Source: Streptomyces griseus subsp. griseus (GTDB lineage: Bacteria; Actinomycetota; Actinomycetes; Streptomycetales; Streptomycetaceae). Taken from it: 64,000 nt of DNA. The position numbers and the translations under genes are program-made. This document shows positions 16,786 through 25,658 of this stretch, piece by piece (the first letter of the stretch is position 1; the number at the start of each line of letters is the position of its first letter). The notes beneath the pieces were generated by a model. It saw only the letters and a program-made list of their open reading frames with translations, was not told where the DNA came from and searched no databases. The stretch lies in NCBI RefSeq assembly GCF_000720255.1, contig NZ_JOJE01000011.1, forward strand, positions 248,001 to 312,000. Reading direction: 5' to 3'.

Positions 16786-18135
16786 ATGTCAGAACCAGAA
16801 TCCCGGGCCGTCGGGAAGTTCCTGCGCCGGATGATGCCCCTGCTGGTGCTGATGCTCCTGGTCAACAACCTGGACCGGACGAACGTGGGCTTCATCGAGT
16901 CGGAGCTCCAGGCGGACGTCGGCATCGGTGCCACCGCCTACGGCCTCGGGGCCGGGCTGTTCTTCATCGGGTACGCCCTGTTCGAGGTACCCAGCAACAT
17001 GCTGCTCGAGCGCTTCGGGGCAAGGGTCTGGCTGACCCGGATCATGATCACCTGGGGTCTGGTGATCGTGGCGATGTGCTTCATCCACAACGTCACGACG
17101 TTCTACGCGCTGCGCTTCCTGCTGGGCGTCGCGGAGGCGGGCTTCTTCCCCGGCGCGATGCTCTACATCACCCAGTGGCTGCCCGACTCCAGCCGCGGCC
17201 GGGCGACCGCGATCTTCCTGGGCGGTTCCGCGGCCGCCGGCATCGTCACCGGCCCGGTCACCGGCGCGCTGCTCGAACTGCACGGAGCGGGCGGATTCGC
17301 CGGCTGGCGCTGGATGTTCGCCCTGGAGGGCACGTTCTCCATCCTGGTCGGCATCGCCGCCGGCTTCTTCCTCGTCTCCCGGATCGAGGACGCGCCCTGG
17401 CTCACGCGGGAGGAGAAGGACGCGCTGGGTGCGGCGGTGGCCCAGGACGAGGAGGCCCGCAGCGGGGCGCCGAAGGTGTCACGGCTGCGGCTGCTGTTCC
17501 ACCGTCAGGTGGCGCTGCTGATCGGCGCGTTCTTCGCGATGACGCTCACCGGGTACGCCATCACGTTCTGGCTGCCGAGCCTCATCGAGGAGATCGGCGG
17601 GCTGTCGTCCTTCGAGGTCGGGCTGCTCTCGGCGATCCCCGCGGTCTGCTCCATGATCGCCATGTACTCCATGAGCCACTTCACCGACCGCGCCCCGGAC
17701 CGCCGTCCGTACCTGGCCCTCATGCTCGTCGTGTCCGCCCTGGGCACCTTCCTCGCCACCCTCGGCTCCCCCTGGTTCGGCCTCGCGGCGATCACCCTCG
17801 CGGGGGTCGGCTCCAAGTGCGCGGCGACGCTGTTCTGGCCGATGGCCCAGTCCGGCCTGGACCTGCGGATCGCGGCGCCGGGGCTCGCCCTCGTCAACTC
17901 CATCGGCAACCTCGGCGGCTTCGTGTCCCCCACGCTCTTCGGCTACCTCAAGGACACGACGGGAAGCACGAACGGAGGGCTGTACACGCTGTCGGCGGCG
18001 TCGCTCCTGGCGGTGGTGGCGGCGATGTTCATCCGCGGGGCGCGGGCGGACTCCGCCGCGCAGCAGCTCTTGGACCCCTCACCGGAGGCTCACAGGAACC
18101 CCGAGGGGGACGCACAGCGGCCTGTCGTGTCATAG
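16786..18135 (+). CDS. MFS transporter, anion:cation symporter (ACS) type
   Basis: A 449-aa twelve-helix permease. The family signature after the first helix is clear: LLVNNLDRTNVGFIE. The ACS-type motifs FEVPSNMLLERFGARVWL and RFLLGVAEAGFFPGAMLYITQW follow. ACS members carry organic anions such as tartrate, phthalate, glucarate or 4-hydroxyphenylacetate; the substrate here is not evident. The N-terminus has a short cytoplasmic segment and the C-terminal 40 residues are hydrophilic. The start ATG follows gatggggagacaacg. Palindromic sites just upstream indicate substrate-responsive control. Confidence 0.9.
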   Translation: MSEPESRAVGKFLRRMMPLLVLMLLVNNLDRTNVGFIESELQADVGIGATAYGLGAGLFFIGYALFEVPSNMLLERFGARVWLTRIMITWGLVIVAMCFIHNVTTFYALRFLLGVAEAGFFPGAMLYITQWLPDSSRGRATAIFLGGSAAAGIVTGPVTGALLELHGAGGFAGWRWMFALEGTFSILVGIAAGFFLVSRIEDAPWLTREEKDALGAAVAQDEEARSGAPKVSRLRLLFHRQVALLIGAFFAMTLTGYAITFWLPSLIEEIGGLSSFEVGLLSAIPAVCSMIAMYSMSHFTDRAPDRRPYLALMLVVSALGTFLATLGSPWFGLAAITLAGVGSKCAATLFWPMAQSGLDLRIAAPGLALVNSIGNLGGFVSPTLFGYLKDTTGSTNGGLYTLSAASLLAVVAAMFIRGARADSAAQQLLDPSPEAHRNPEGDAQRPVVS

Positions 18136-18178
18136 GGGAGGCGGGTGGTTCGTCCGGCATCGGAGAGTAGGGAAAGTC

Positions 18179-18589
18179 ATGGGTTCGGGGTCCGCGGTGT
18201 TGATGCTGGGGCCGGCCGCGCTGCTGATCGTCGGCGCGGTGGTCGCGGTGGTGGCGGTGGTGGCGGTGGTGGCGCGGCGACGGTCGCAGCGGTCAGGGGC
18301 TGCCCTGTCCGACCTGGACGCGGAGGCCGAGGCGAACGGGTGGCTGGTGCGGTTGGGCGGAAGCCTGTCTGGGCTGGACGTACGGGAGTGGGCGCGGGCC
18401 GACGAGAAGGCGGCCCAGTCCCTGACGTACGCGACGGAACGCCACCGCACGGCCCGGGCCCAACTGGTCTCCGCGCGCACCTCCGCGGAGTACGCGGAGG
18501 TGGGCCGGACGGCGGCGGAGGGGCTATGGCACGTGGAGAACGCCCGGGCGGTGTTGGAGGCCACGGGCGGGTCGGTAGCCTCCCGCTAG
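18179..18589 (+). CDS. Small membrane-anchored hypothetical protein
   Basis: A 136-aa protein with one N-terminal hydrophobic helix (about residues 6-31, Val/Ala-rich) followed by RRRSQR and a soluble helical region. No catalytic motif is visible. It is not a family I can name; similar one-pass proteins are common in Streptomyces. Its TAG stop shares the palindromic ctag with the stop of the convergent broken Rpn gene. It starts 43 bp after the MFS gene, so it may belong to that transcript. Confidence 0.7.
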   Translation: MGSGSAVLMLGPAALLIVGAVVAVVAVVAVVARRRSQRSGAALSDLDAEAEANGWLVRLGGSLSGLDVREWARADEKAAQSLTYATERHRTARAQLVSARTSAEYAEVGRTAAEGLWHVENARAVLEATGGSVASR

Positions 18590-19215
18590 TCGCCTTCCGG
18601 CGCCTCGGTGAGCAGGTCCTCCGCGCGTGAGACCGTGCCGGCGCGTACGAGCCAGTCGTCGATGCGGTCGAGATCCGTGCAGGTGATGATGGACTCGCGT
18701 ACGTCGTCGGAGATGGCGAGTCCGCGCACCTCCAGCACGCGGAGGACGCCCTTGGCTTCGCCCAAGGCCTTGCCCTCCGCCTTGCCCTCCAGATAGGTCT
18801 CCTCGAACATCGTCCTGTGGCCCGGGTAGTGGGTGACGAGGCTCTTCAACAGCGCTTTCCACACCTTCCTGATCGAAGTGTTCTCCAGGCCGACTTCCAC
18901 GACTTCGACCCAGCGCTTCGTGGTGGGCGGGTCGAAGGCCAGGAAGCCGCGGGCCGCCATTTCGAGTATGGCGGGCGCTCGCCGGTTCTCGCTATGAACG
19001 ATGGCTGAGAGCGCCGCCGCTGCGGGGTTTCGGGTGACCATCGACGTGTCGGTGATTTCGGGGACGGTGGTGGGGCCCAGGACGAACGGGCGCGTCACCT
19101 GCGTCGTCCAGGGACCCACCGTGCACTCGAAGGGACCGGCCGCCCAGGTCGCCGTGGGTCGGTCTTTGCAGATGGCGACCAGCAGCACGGGCATGTCGTA
19201 CTTGGCGACGGACCG
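18586..19215 (-). pseudogene. 5'-truncated Rpn-family nuclease/transposase gene
   Basis: The C-terminal about 205 residues align with the intact paralogue at 24202-25110: MPVLLVAICKDRPTATWAAGP matches PMLLVACQDRATAEWAARP, and RVLEVRGLAISDDVRESI matches the paralogue's DALEVRGIDVTEAVRERI. The first roughly 110 residues, which carry the nuclease core, are missing. Upstream of about 19215 the frame continues into unrelated Gly/Arg-rich sequence. The LEGKAEGKALGEAKG repeat typical of the family is present. I treat it as a dead copy; an internal ATG at 19194 could still give a short product. Confidence 0.75.
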
Positions 19216-19227
19216 CACTCGGGGTAG

Positions 19228-19353
19228 AAGAACATCGCGAGGGGCGTCATCGGCTCCCTCACCATGGGCGTCGACCCCGACACCACACACGACGGCACGG
19301 ACGACGCCGTCCAGCCGGGCGCCTCCGCCTCCGCGTCGGCCTCGGCGGGCTGA
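19228..19353 (+). pseudogene. Orphan 3' gene fragment (about 41 codons)
   Basis: The plus strand between the break in the Rpn copy and a bidirectional terminator reads KNIARGVIGSLTMGVDP and then an acidic, Ala/Ser-rich tail ending at TGA 19351-19353. It has normal GC-biased codon use, ends right before a terminator, and has a TAG immediately before it. It looks like the surviving 3' end of a gene cut off when the Rpn fragment was joined to it. The original function is not recognised. Confidence 0.4.
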
Positions 19354-19357
19354 CGCG

Positions 19358-19395
19358 GAAGGGCGCCCGGAGGTACGTACCTCCGGGCGCCCTTC
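19358..19395. terminator. Bidirectional palindromic terminator
   Basis: A perfect 38-bp palindrome with 19-bp arms (gaagggcgcccggaggtac and its complement) has no loop bases. It serves the FG-GAP gene on the minus strand and the orphan fragment on the plus strand. Confidence 0.85.
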
Positions 19396-19430
19396 GCCTT
19401 CAACCGCTGTGCGACCGCTGTACGACCGCT

Positions 19431-22400
19431 CTACGACAGCGTCTTGTAGCCGCCCCAACCCGTCGCGATCTTCGTACCCGCGCCGAACGAGCCCTTGCCG
19501 TCGCCGTTGTGGCGGTACAGGTTGCCGCTGGTATCGCGGGCGACCAGGTCGGCCTTGCCGTCACCGGTCATGTCGCCGAGGCCCGCGACGGCGTTGTACG
19601 CGCCGCCCCAGTTGGCGAACACCTTCACGCGCGCCTTGAACGTGCCCGTCCGTGTGCCGTCGTAGCGGTACAGGTTGTTGGACTTGTCCTGGGCGATCAG
19701 GTCGCCGACGCCGTCGCCCGTGATGTCGCCGACCCCGACGATCTTCTTGTACGTCCGCCAGTCCGCGAAGATCTTCGCCCGTGCCGACAGACCACCCGTG
19801 CTCGTGCCCTTGTAGAGGTAGATGTCCCCGGTCGCCGAGTTGCGCGCCACCAGGTCCGGCCGGCCGTCGCCGCTCACATCCCCGGTCGAGGTCAGGATGT
19901 CGTACTGACCCCAGCCGCTCGTGCCCACGGTCGTGTACGCCGTCGACGGCGTGACCGCCCTCCCGCAACCGGGCCTGTAGAGGCGGAGCGACCCGTTGCT
20001 CTGCCGTACGAGCACGTCGTTGCAGCGGTCGCCGCTCAGGTCCCCGAAGGTAACCGCAGTGATCGAGGTGGCCCAGCCCGTGCCGGTGGCCTTCTCCGTG
20101 AACCTGCTGCCGTAGTGGAACGTCAGCGCGCCCGAGGAGTTCAGCGTGAGCAGGTCGCCGATGCCGTCGGGGCCGTCGACGCTGCCGTAGTCGTGGCGTA
20201 CGGGCGCTCCGTCGTCGTAGAAGCCGGAGCCGCTCGCCACGGCGGTGGCCGTGGTGGTGCCCAGGGCGGTCGCCCTGAGGGCCCAGGTGAACATGCCGTT
20301 GGGGAAGCGGGCGCCGGTCGCCGTCTTGCCGTTCCAGCCCGTCCACACCTGGGCGGTGCTCGCGCCGCCGGTGAGGGTGCGGGTGGCTCTGCCGGTCTCG
20401 CCGCTCTGCACCGAGGTGAAGGTGAGGGACCAGGAGGTGACGGGGCGGGACAGCAACCACGCGCCGGTCCACGAGTCGGCCGTGTCCGGGTAGGCGTAGC
20501 CGGCCACCTCCGACTCGAAGACGGCGAGGCTGGAGGGGGTCACGCCGGTGGTGGCGACGTGGGTGCGCTCGTAGCCGTCGAACCAGGCGACCAGGCCCGT
20601 GTACTCGTCCACCGTCCAGCGGTGACGGCGGTCGAGCGCCGAAGCGCCGGCCGTGACGTCGGTGGCGATCACCCGGGTCGTGCCCGTCGCCGTCTCCGTC
20701 AGGAGGAGCTCCTTCTTCGCGTGGTCGTGGCGGACCGTGAAGCCGTCACCGAGGAGGACGTCGCCGGGGGTGACGGCGACCGACGTGCCGGCCTTGGTGT
20801 CGTACACGCCCGCGGAGGTCGTTCCGCAGGCCCAGTACAGCCAGCGGCCCGCCGCCTGGAGCTCGGTGGGCCTGCAGGCGGCCGCGGGGATGGTTGCCGT
20901 GGAGAGGGGCTTGTTCTGGGTGAGACTGTAGGAGGTGACCTGGCCGTCGACGACCGTGGCGCTCCAGAGAGTGGAGCCGTTCAGGGCGGTCGCGCGGATC
21001 GAGCGCTTCATCTGCTGGCCGTAGCCGAACCTGCCGACGTACTGCGTGGGCGAGGCGCCGCCGGAGTTGTAGACGGCGTAGTCGTCCGACACGTCGACGA
21101 TGCTGCCGCCCTCGGTGCCGAACTCCAGCGGGTTGTGGCCGATCGAGACCAGCCTGTCCGCGTTCGGCAGGCCCGTGCCGCCCTCGTCGGCGTCGTCGAA
21201 CGTCGTCAGGTAGACGTCCTGGGGGTCCGTGCCCGTGTTGCCCCACAGCGCCGAGCAGGTGACGCCCGCGTAGGGGCACTTCGCCCAGATCTTGCCGCTC
21301 TCCGTGGCCGGGGACGCGGTCAGGGTGGCGTCGCCGTCGGTGGTCAGGGTCCGTACGGACGTGGTGTCGGAGTCGCTGGAGGGGTTGTCCTCCGCCACTC
21401 GGAGGCTGCCCCGGCTGAGCGCGATACCCGTCTTCACGTTCTCCTTCGCCGGGACCTGGTACAGCTTCTCCAGCGTCGGGACGGAGTCCGCGAGGACCAC
21501 CTTCCGCACCCACCAGTCCGTGGCGCCCGTACCGCCGGTGACCAGGGCCGCGTCGCCGCTCAGGTGGACCGTGTACTCCTCCGCCGACTCCAGCAGGGTG
21601 CGCGACGAGCCGTCCGCGAGGGACATCGCCGTCATCCTGCTGGTGCCGGTGCCCGTGTGCAGGGGCAGCAGGATCCACTCGCCGACCATGACAGGGGTGC
21701 CGTCCAGCGTGGCGCCGGGGGCGGGCAGGTCGACGACCCGCTCGGCGCCGGCCGGGTCGGTGCGCGACTTGAGGCGCAGGTCACCGGAGGCGGCTTCGTA
21801 CCAGCCGGTCCACTGGTCGTTCTGGACCACCACGGGGCGGGAGCCGGCGTTGAGGAAGGCCTTGGTGGCGACGGCGGTCCCGAGGTCCAGGTACCAGAGG
21901 TCCGTGCCGACCTTCACCATCGCGCCGCCCGCGTCGGCGGCCATGACCGAGCCGGCCGAGACGGTCAGCCAGTCGGGGCTGATCTCGCGGGGCTGCCACT
22001 GGCCGTCCACCTTGTCGACCACGGTGCGGGTGGTGAGCACGCTCGCCCCGAGGTAAGCCCGGTACGGGTACGGGGAGGTGAAGGACGAGGTCGTGCGCGT
22101 CGCCCGGTCCCACAGGGAGACCGTGTTGGGGTCCGAGCCCGACGGCAGGGCCACGCGGTCGCTGTCCGCGCCGAACCAGCCGGGCCAGCAGGACGAGCCG
22201 GCGGTCGAGCAGAGCGTGGACGGCGGCGTGTAGTCGCCGTCCTCGGTGCCGACCGGGACCGTGCGTCCGGTCGTGGTGTCCGTCCACAGCAGCCCGGGGA
22301 TCCCGCTCTGCCGGTGCAGGAAGCCGTTCGGTCCGTCGGCCAGCGGCCGGTCGGCGCGCGGATACGTCTGGATGGGATCGGTGAGCGTGATCTCGGTGGT

Positions 22401-22532
22401 CGCGGCCGTGGCGGGCGCGGCCTGTGCCGTACCACCGCCCCCGGTGACGACGACCGAAGCGGCCACGACGGCGGCCGTGAACGAGGAGACGGCGGCGGTC
22501 AGCCAGGACCGTCCCAGGGCGTGTCTGCCCAC
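19431..22532 (-). CDS. Large secreted FG-GAP/VCBS repeat protein
   Basis: A 1033-aa exported protein. GTG 22532 has GGGAGG upstream and starts a signal peptide (about residues 1-40, hydrophobic TAAVVAASVVV then GTAQAAPA). Residues 45-700 form beta-propeller-like repeats with Trp/Gly/Asp patterns (WTDTTTG, LWYLDLG). A FlgD-type Ig-like segment follows (GWNGKTATGARFPNGMFTWALRA). Four FG-GAP repeats close the protein with calcium-loop motifs GDLSGDRCND, GDVSGDGRPD, GDITGDGVGD and GDMTGDGKAD. Such proteins may bind carbohydrate or ligands at the cell surface; no catalytic motif is apparent. It is divergent from the pectate lyase. Confidence 0.85.
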   Translation of the reverse strand: MGRHALGRSWLTAAVSSFTAAVVAASVVVTGGGGTAQAAPATAATTEITLTDPIQTYPRADRPLADGPNGFLHRQSGIPGLLWTDTTTGRTVPVGTEDGDYTPPSTLCSTAGSSCWPGWFGADSDRVALPSGSDPNTVSLWDRATRTTSSFTSPYPYRAYLGASVLTTRTVVDKVDGQWQPREISPDWLTVSAGSVMAADAGGAMVKVGTDLWYLDLGTAVATKAFLNAGSRPVVVQNDQWTGWYEAASGDLRLKSRTDPAGAERVVDLPAPGATLDGTPVMVGEWILLPLHTGTGTSRMTAMSLADGSSRTLLESAEEYTVHLSGDAALVTGGTGATDWWVRKVVLADSVPTLEKLYQVPAKENVKTGIALSRGSLRVAEDNPSSDSDTTSVRTLTTDGDATLTASPATESGKIWAKCPYAGVTCSALWGNTGTDPQDVYLTTFDDADEGGTGLPNADRLVSIGHNPLEFGTEGGSIVDVSDDYAVYNSGGASPTQYVGRFGYGQQMKRSIRATALNGSTLWSATVVDGQVTSYSLTQNKPLSTATIPAAACRPTELQAAGRWLYWACGTTSAGVYDTKAGTSVAVTPGDVLLGDGFTVRHDHAKKELLLTETATGTTRVIATDVTAGASALDRRHRWTVDEYTGLVAWFDGYERTHVATTGVTPSSLAVFESEVAGYAYPDTADSWTGAWLLSRPVTSWSLTFTSVQSGETGRATRTLTGGASTAQVWTGWNGKTATGARFPNGMFTWALRATALGTTTATAVASGSGFYDDGAPVRHDYGSVDGPDGIGDLLTLNSSGALTFHYGSRFTEKATGTGWATSITAVTFGDLSGDRCNDVLVRQSNGSLRLYRPGCGRAVTPSTAYTTVGTSGWGQYDILTSTGDVSGDGRPDLVARNSATGDIYLYKGTSTGGLSARAKIFADWRTYKKIVGVGDITGDGVGDLIAQDKSNNLYRYDGTRTGTFKARVKVFANWGGAYNAVAGLGDMTGDGKADLVARDTSGNLYRHNGDGKGSFGAGTKIATGWGGYKTLS

Positions 22533-22788
22533 GTGAGGTTCCCTCCCCGCGAGAGCCCCCTGCTCTCGCACAAGTGAGCGGACTTTACCAGCTCTTTTGG
22601 GCCGCTTCACCAGCGCTTTTCCCGTCCGCTCCAGGACAGCGTCCGGTAGCGGCACCAGTCGGTGCCCATCGAAAAAAACCGAGACGGGCGGCAACCCCGG
22701 TGACCACGGTGACAACTGAGGGGTCGTGAGCACCGTTCACCGGAGCTTCACGCACCGTACATGTCCCCCCGACTTCAAGGATTCCTCC

Positions 22789-24132
22789 GTGGCAGCAGCC
22801 TCCCACCGCCGGTCCCTCCACAAGCGCCGCACCCTCGTGGTCTCCGCAGCGGTCGTGGCCGCGGGTGTCAGCGCCGGCTTCTTAGTGATGAACGCGAACG
22901 CCGCCCCCGTCGACCTGTTCCACCAGACGCTCGCCGCGAAGGACGGCTGGGCGTCCTCCGGCACGGGGGCGACCGGCGGCGCGAAGGCCGACGCCGCGCA
23001 CACCTTCACCGTCTCCACCCGCGCCCAGCTGGTGAAGGCGCTGGGTTCCGCCACGGACACCACCCCGCGCATCATCAAGGTCAGCGGCACGATCGACGCC
23101 AACACCGACGACGCGGGCAAGAAGCTGAGCTGCGCGGACTACGCCTCCGGCACCGGCTACTCGCTCTCCGCCTACCTGAAGGCTTACGACCCCGCCACCT
23201 ACGGCCGCTCCAAGCTGCCCTCCGGCACCCAGGAGAAGGCCCGCGCCGCGGCCCAGAGCAAGCAGGCGAAGAACGTCGTCTTCAAAGTGCCGGCCAACAC
23301 GAGCATCGTGGGCGTGCCCGGCACGAAGGCCGGGATCACCGGCGGCATGCTCCAGATCCAGAACGTGGACAACGTCATCGTCCGCAACCTCACCTTCGCC
23401 GCCACCGAGGACTGCTTCCCGCAGTGGGACCCCACGGACGGCGACGACGGCAACTGGAACTCCAACTACGACTCCGTCACCCTGCGCGGGGCGACCCATG
23501 TCTGGGCCGACCACAACACGTTCTCCGACGGCCCGCACTTCGACAGCGCGAATCCGAAGTACTACGGCCGCGAGTACCAGATCCACGATGGCGCCCTCGA
23601 CATCACCAAGGGCTCCGACCTGGTGACCGTCGAGCGCAACCAGTTCACCAACCACGACAAGACGATGCTGATCGGCAGCAGCGACACCGACAGCGTCGGC
23701 AAGCTGCGGGTCTCCATCCACCACAACGTGTGGAAGGGCATCGTCCAGCGCGCTCCCCTGGCCCGCATCGGCCAGATCCACATCTACAACAACCTGTACG
23801 ACACGACGACCCTCAACGGCTACGCGCCGCAGTACAGCATCAACTCCCGCGCCAAGGCCCAGGTCGTCGCCGAGAACAACTACTGGAAGCTCCCGTCCGG
23901 CGCCAAGCCCGCGAAGGTGCTCAGCGGCGACGGCACGGGCTCCGTCGCGGGCGGCGGCAACCTCGTGAACGGGACGGTGACGGATCTGGTCGCCGCGTAC
24001 AACTCGGCGTCGTCGAAGAAGATCAAGACGACGGTGAACTGGACCCCGACGCTCACGTCGGGCCTGGAGAAGTCCGCGAACAACCTTCCGACGTCGTTGG
24101 GGACGACGACGGGGGCCGGCGTTCTGAAGTAG
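22789..24132 (+). CDS. Secreted pectate lyase (PL1 family), TTA-containing
   Basis: A 447-aa exported parallel beta-helix enzyme that cleaves polygalacturonate by beta-elimination. The signal peptide spans about residues 1-40 (RRSLHKRRTLVVSAAVVAAG to NANAA). PL1 motifs follow: NTSIVGVPGTKAGI, NVIVRNLTF, HVWADHNTF, DITKGSDLVTVERNQF, the VSIHHNVW strand, and QRAPLARIGQIHIYNN with the catalytic arginine region. The GTG at 22789 has aagga upstream at 7-nt spacing. Codon 32 is TTA (22882-22884), so secretion should depend on the developmental tRNA from bldA. A 17-bp stem terminator follows. Confidence 0.9.
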   Translation: MAAASHRRSLHKRRTLVVSAAVVAAGVSAGFLVMNANAAPVDLFHQTLAAKDGWASSGTGATGGAKADAAHTFTVSTRAQLVKALGSATDTTPRIIKVSGTIDANTDDAGKKLSCADYASGTGYSLSAYLKAYDPATYGRSKLPSGTQEKARAAAQSKQAKNVVFKVPANTSIVGVPGTKAGITGGMLQIQNVDNVIVRNLTFAATEDCFPQWDPTDGDDGNWNSNYDSVTLRGATHVWADHNTFSDGPHFDSANPKYYGREYQIHDGALDITKGSDLVTVERNQFTNHDKTMLIGSSDTDSVGKLRVSIHHNVWKGIVQRAPLARIGQIHIYNNLYDTTTLNGYAPQYSINSRAKAQVVAENNYWKLPSGAKPAKVLSGDGTGSVAGGGNLVNGTVTDLVAAYNSASSKKIKTTVNWTPTLTSGLEKSANNLPTSLGTTTGAGVLK

Positions 24133-24140
24133 CGCATGTG

Positions 24141-24179
24141 CGAGGGGCCCGGGAAGCGTGCGGCTTCCCGGGCCCCTCG
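24141..24179. terminator. Terminator between pectate lyase and Rpn genes
   Basis: A perfect 17-bp stem (cgaggggcccgggaagc at 24141-24157 with 24163-24179) encloses a 5-nt loop between two convergent genes. Confidence 0.88.
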
Positions 24180-24201
24180 CCGTTTCCGCTCTTCCGCCGG
24201 A

Positions 24202-25110
24202 TTACTCGTCCGCGAAGATCTCGTCGGCGGAGGGGGCGATGACGGCGCGACGGTGCCAGCGGCGCAGGGTGTCGGGGTCGCCGCAGCTCGTGATGCGTTC
24301 GCGGACCGCTTCGGTGACGTCGATGCCACGCACCTCCAGAGCGTCCAGGATGTCCTCGGCCCGCCCTTCGGCCCGCCCTTCGGCCCGCCCTTCGGCTCGG
24401 CCCTCGGCTCGCCCTTCGTCGCGGATTTCTTCGGAAAGGGGCGACTTGTAGAAAGAGAGGTCCACGGCCACCAGTTTCCTCCACAGTTCTGCGGCTGGGT
24501 GCTTGCCCATGCCTTGTGCGATGAGTTCGATGATCGGGTTGGCGAGGGCTGTGGGTGTTTCCCGCAGCACCTTGGTCATTGCTTTGAGTATGGCTCCGAT
24601 GTCCGGATCCGTGGCATGTGTGATCGCGGACAGCGTGGCGAGGGCGAGGTCCTTGCGGACTGCGACGGGATCAGTGATCACGGGCATGTTGTGCGGGCCC
24701 GCGACCATCGGGCGCAGGGTGAGCAGGGGCCACTGCCGAGGACCGAAGTGGACCGGCCGCGCTGCCCATTCGGCGGTCGCGCGGTCCTGGCAGGCGACGA
24801 GCAGCATGGGCTGTAGCCGGTACTTGGTGAGCAGGTACGAGGCGTAGTAGGCCCAGCTCGCGGGCTTGTCCGGGTCCTTCTTGCCCTGGGCCTCGACCGC
24901 GAGGAGGAGGGGCTCGTCGTCCTCTGTGTCGAGGCGCAGCAGGGTGTCGACGCGACGTTCGACGGGCCGGGTCTCGGTGAGGTCGGTGGGTAACACGGTG
25001 ACCGAAACGGGCCGGGCGAACTCTACGCCGAGCACCTCGGACACACCGGAGAAGAGCTCCGGGTAGTCCTGGAAGATGCGGTGCATCGCCTCGTGGGGCG
25101 AGCTGACCAT
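24202..25110 (-). CDS. Rpn-family recombination-promoting nuclease / putative transposase
   Basis: A 302-aa protein of the PD-(D/E)XK nuclease superfamily related to RpnA/transposase_31. The core is seen as VDTLLRLDTEDDEPLLLAVEAQGKKD, with Asp, Glu and the QGKKD lysine as candidate active-site residues (about residues 53-80). The C-terminal part holds five EGRA repeats (about residues 230-252), a hallmark of this family. ATG 25110 follows AGGAA and begins MVSSPHEAMHRIF. Codon 40 is TTA (24991-24993). A truncated paralogue sits 5 kb away in the same orientation. E. coli Rpn proteins promote RecA-independent recombination; the Streptomyces role is unknown. Confidence 0.8.
   Translation of the reverse strand: MVSSPHEAMHRIFQDYPELFSGVSEVLGVEFARPVSVTVLPTDLTETRPVERRVDTLLRLDTEDDEPLLLAVEAQGKKDPDKPASWAYYASYLLTKYRLQPMLLVACQDRATAEWAARPVHFGPRQWPLLTLRPMVAGPHNMPVITDPVAVRKDLALATLSAITHATDPDIGAILKAMTKVLRETPTALANPIIELIAQGMGKHPAAELWRKLVAVDLSFYKSPLSEEIRDEGRAEGRAEGRAEGRAEGRAEDILDALEVRGIDVTEAVRERITSCGDPDTLRRWHRRAVIAPSADEIFADE
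24358..24417. repeat. 12-bp coding repeats in the Rpn gene
   Basis: Five 12-bp units of the type ggcccgcccttc encode consecutive AEGR tetrapeptides. The first three are identical and the last two have drifted. Such coding microsatellites are prone to copy-number change. Confidence 0.85.
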
Positions 25111-25249
25111 GAGCGTTCCTGGGGACGTGGGAGATGTGACTGGCACATGCCTCAGGCATGCTCCGCTGCGAGCCTAGGGAGCAACATGGCGTGGTCAGGG
25201 GGTAGCTGGCGAAGTTCACCCCAAGGGGTGGCCCAGAGGCGGCGGCGGT

Positions 25250-25615
25250 CTAGCCGGCCACGAACTGGGTCAGGATCGCCTGGACCTCGTAGATGTCGAC
25301 GCCCTTGGTGAAGGTCTTCTCGATGGGGGCCGGGGTGCCGGAGAGCCAGATCTTCAGTTCGGCGTCGAGGTCGAAGTGGCCTGCTGTCTCTACCGAGAAG
25401 TGCGTGATGCTGCGGTAGGGGATGGAGTGGTACTCCACCTTCTTGCCGGTGAGGCCTTGTTTGTCGACCAGGATGAGGCGCCGGTCGGTGAAGAGGATCG
25501 TGTCGCGGATGAGCAGGTACGCGGCGTGGACCTGCTCCCCGTGACCCAGCAGGCGCTGGTAGTCCTGCTGGGCCTTGCCGGGGCTGACGGTGTGCGCGTT
25601 TCCGAACAGTGCCAT
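25250..25615 (-). CDS. PH domain-containing protein (bPH family)
   Basis: A 121-aa protein matching the bacterial pleckstrin-homology family (PF08000-like). The pattern includes LLGHGEQVHAAYLLIRDTILFTDRRLILVDKQG, then HSIPYRSITHFSVETAG and FDLDAELKIWLSG. The fold is a seven-stranded barrel closed by the C-terminal helix (YEVQAILTQFVAG). Function is unknown; no membrane segment is present. The ATG at 25615 begins MALFGNAHTVSP. It lies 43 bp upstream of metG's end and the two genes are on the same strand. Confidence 0.88.
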   Translation of the reverse strand: MALFGNAHTVSPGKAQQDYQRLLGHGEQVHAAYLLIRDTILFTDRRLILVDKQGLTGKKVEYHSIPYRSITHFSVETAGHFDLDAELKIWLSGTPAPIEKTFTKGVDIYEVQAILTQFVAG

Positions 25616-25658
25616 GTATCGGGGGACGCGCGGAGGGGGGTGCGGGGTTGCGTACCGG

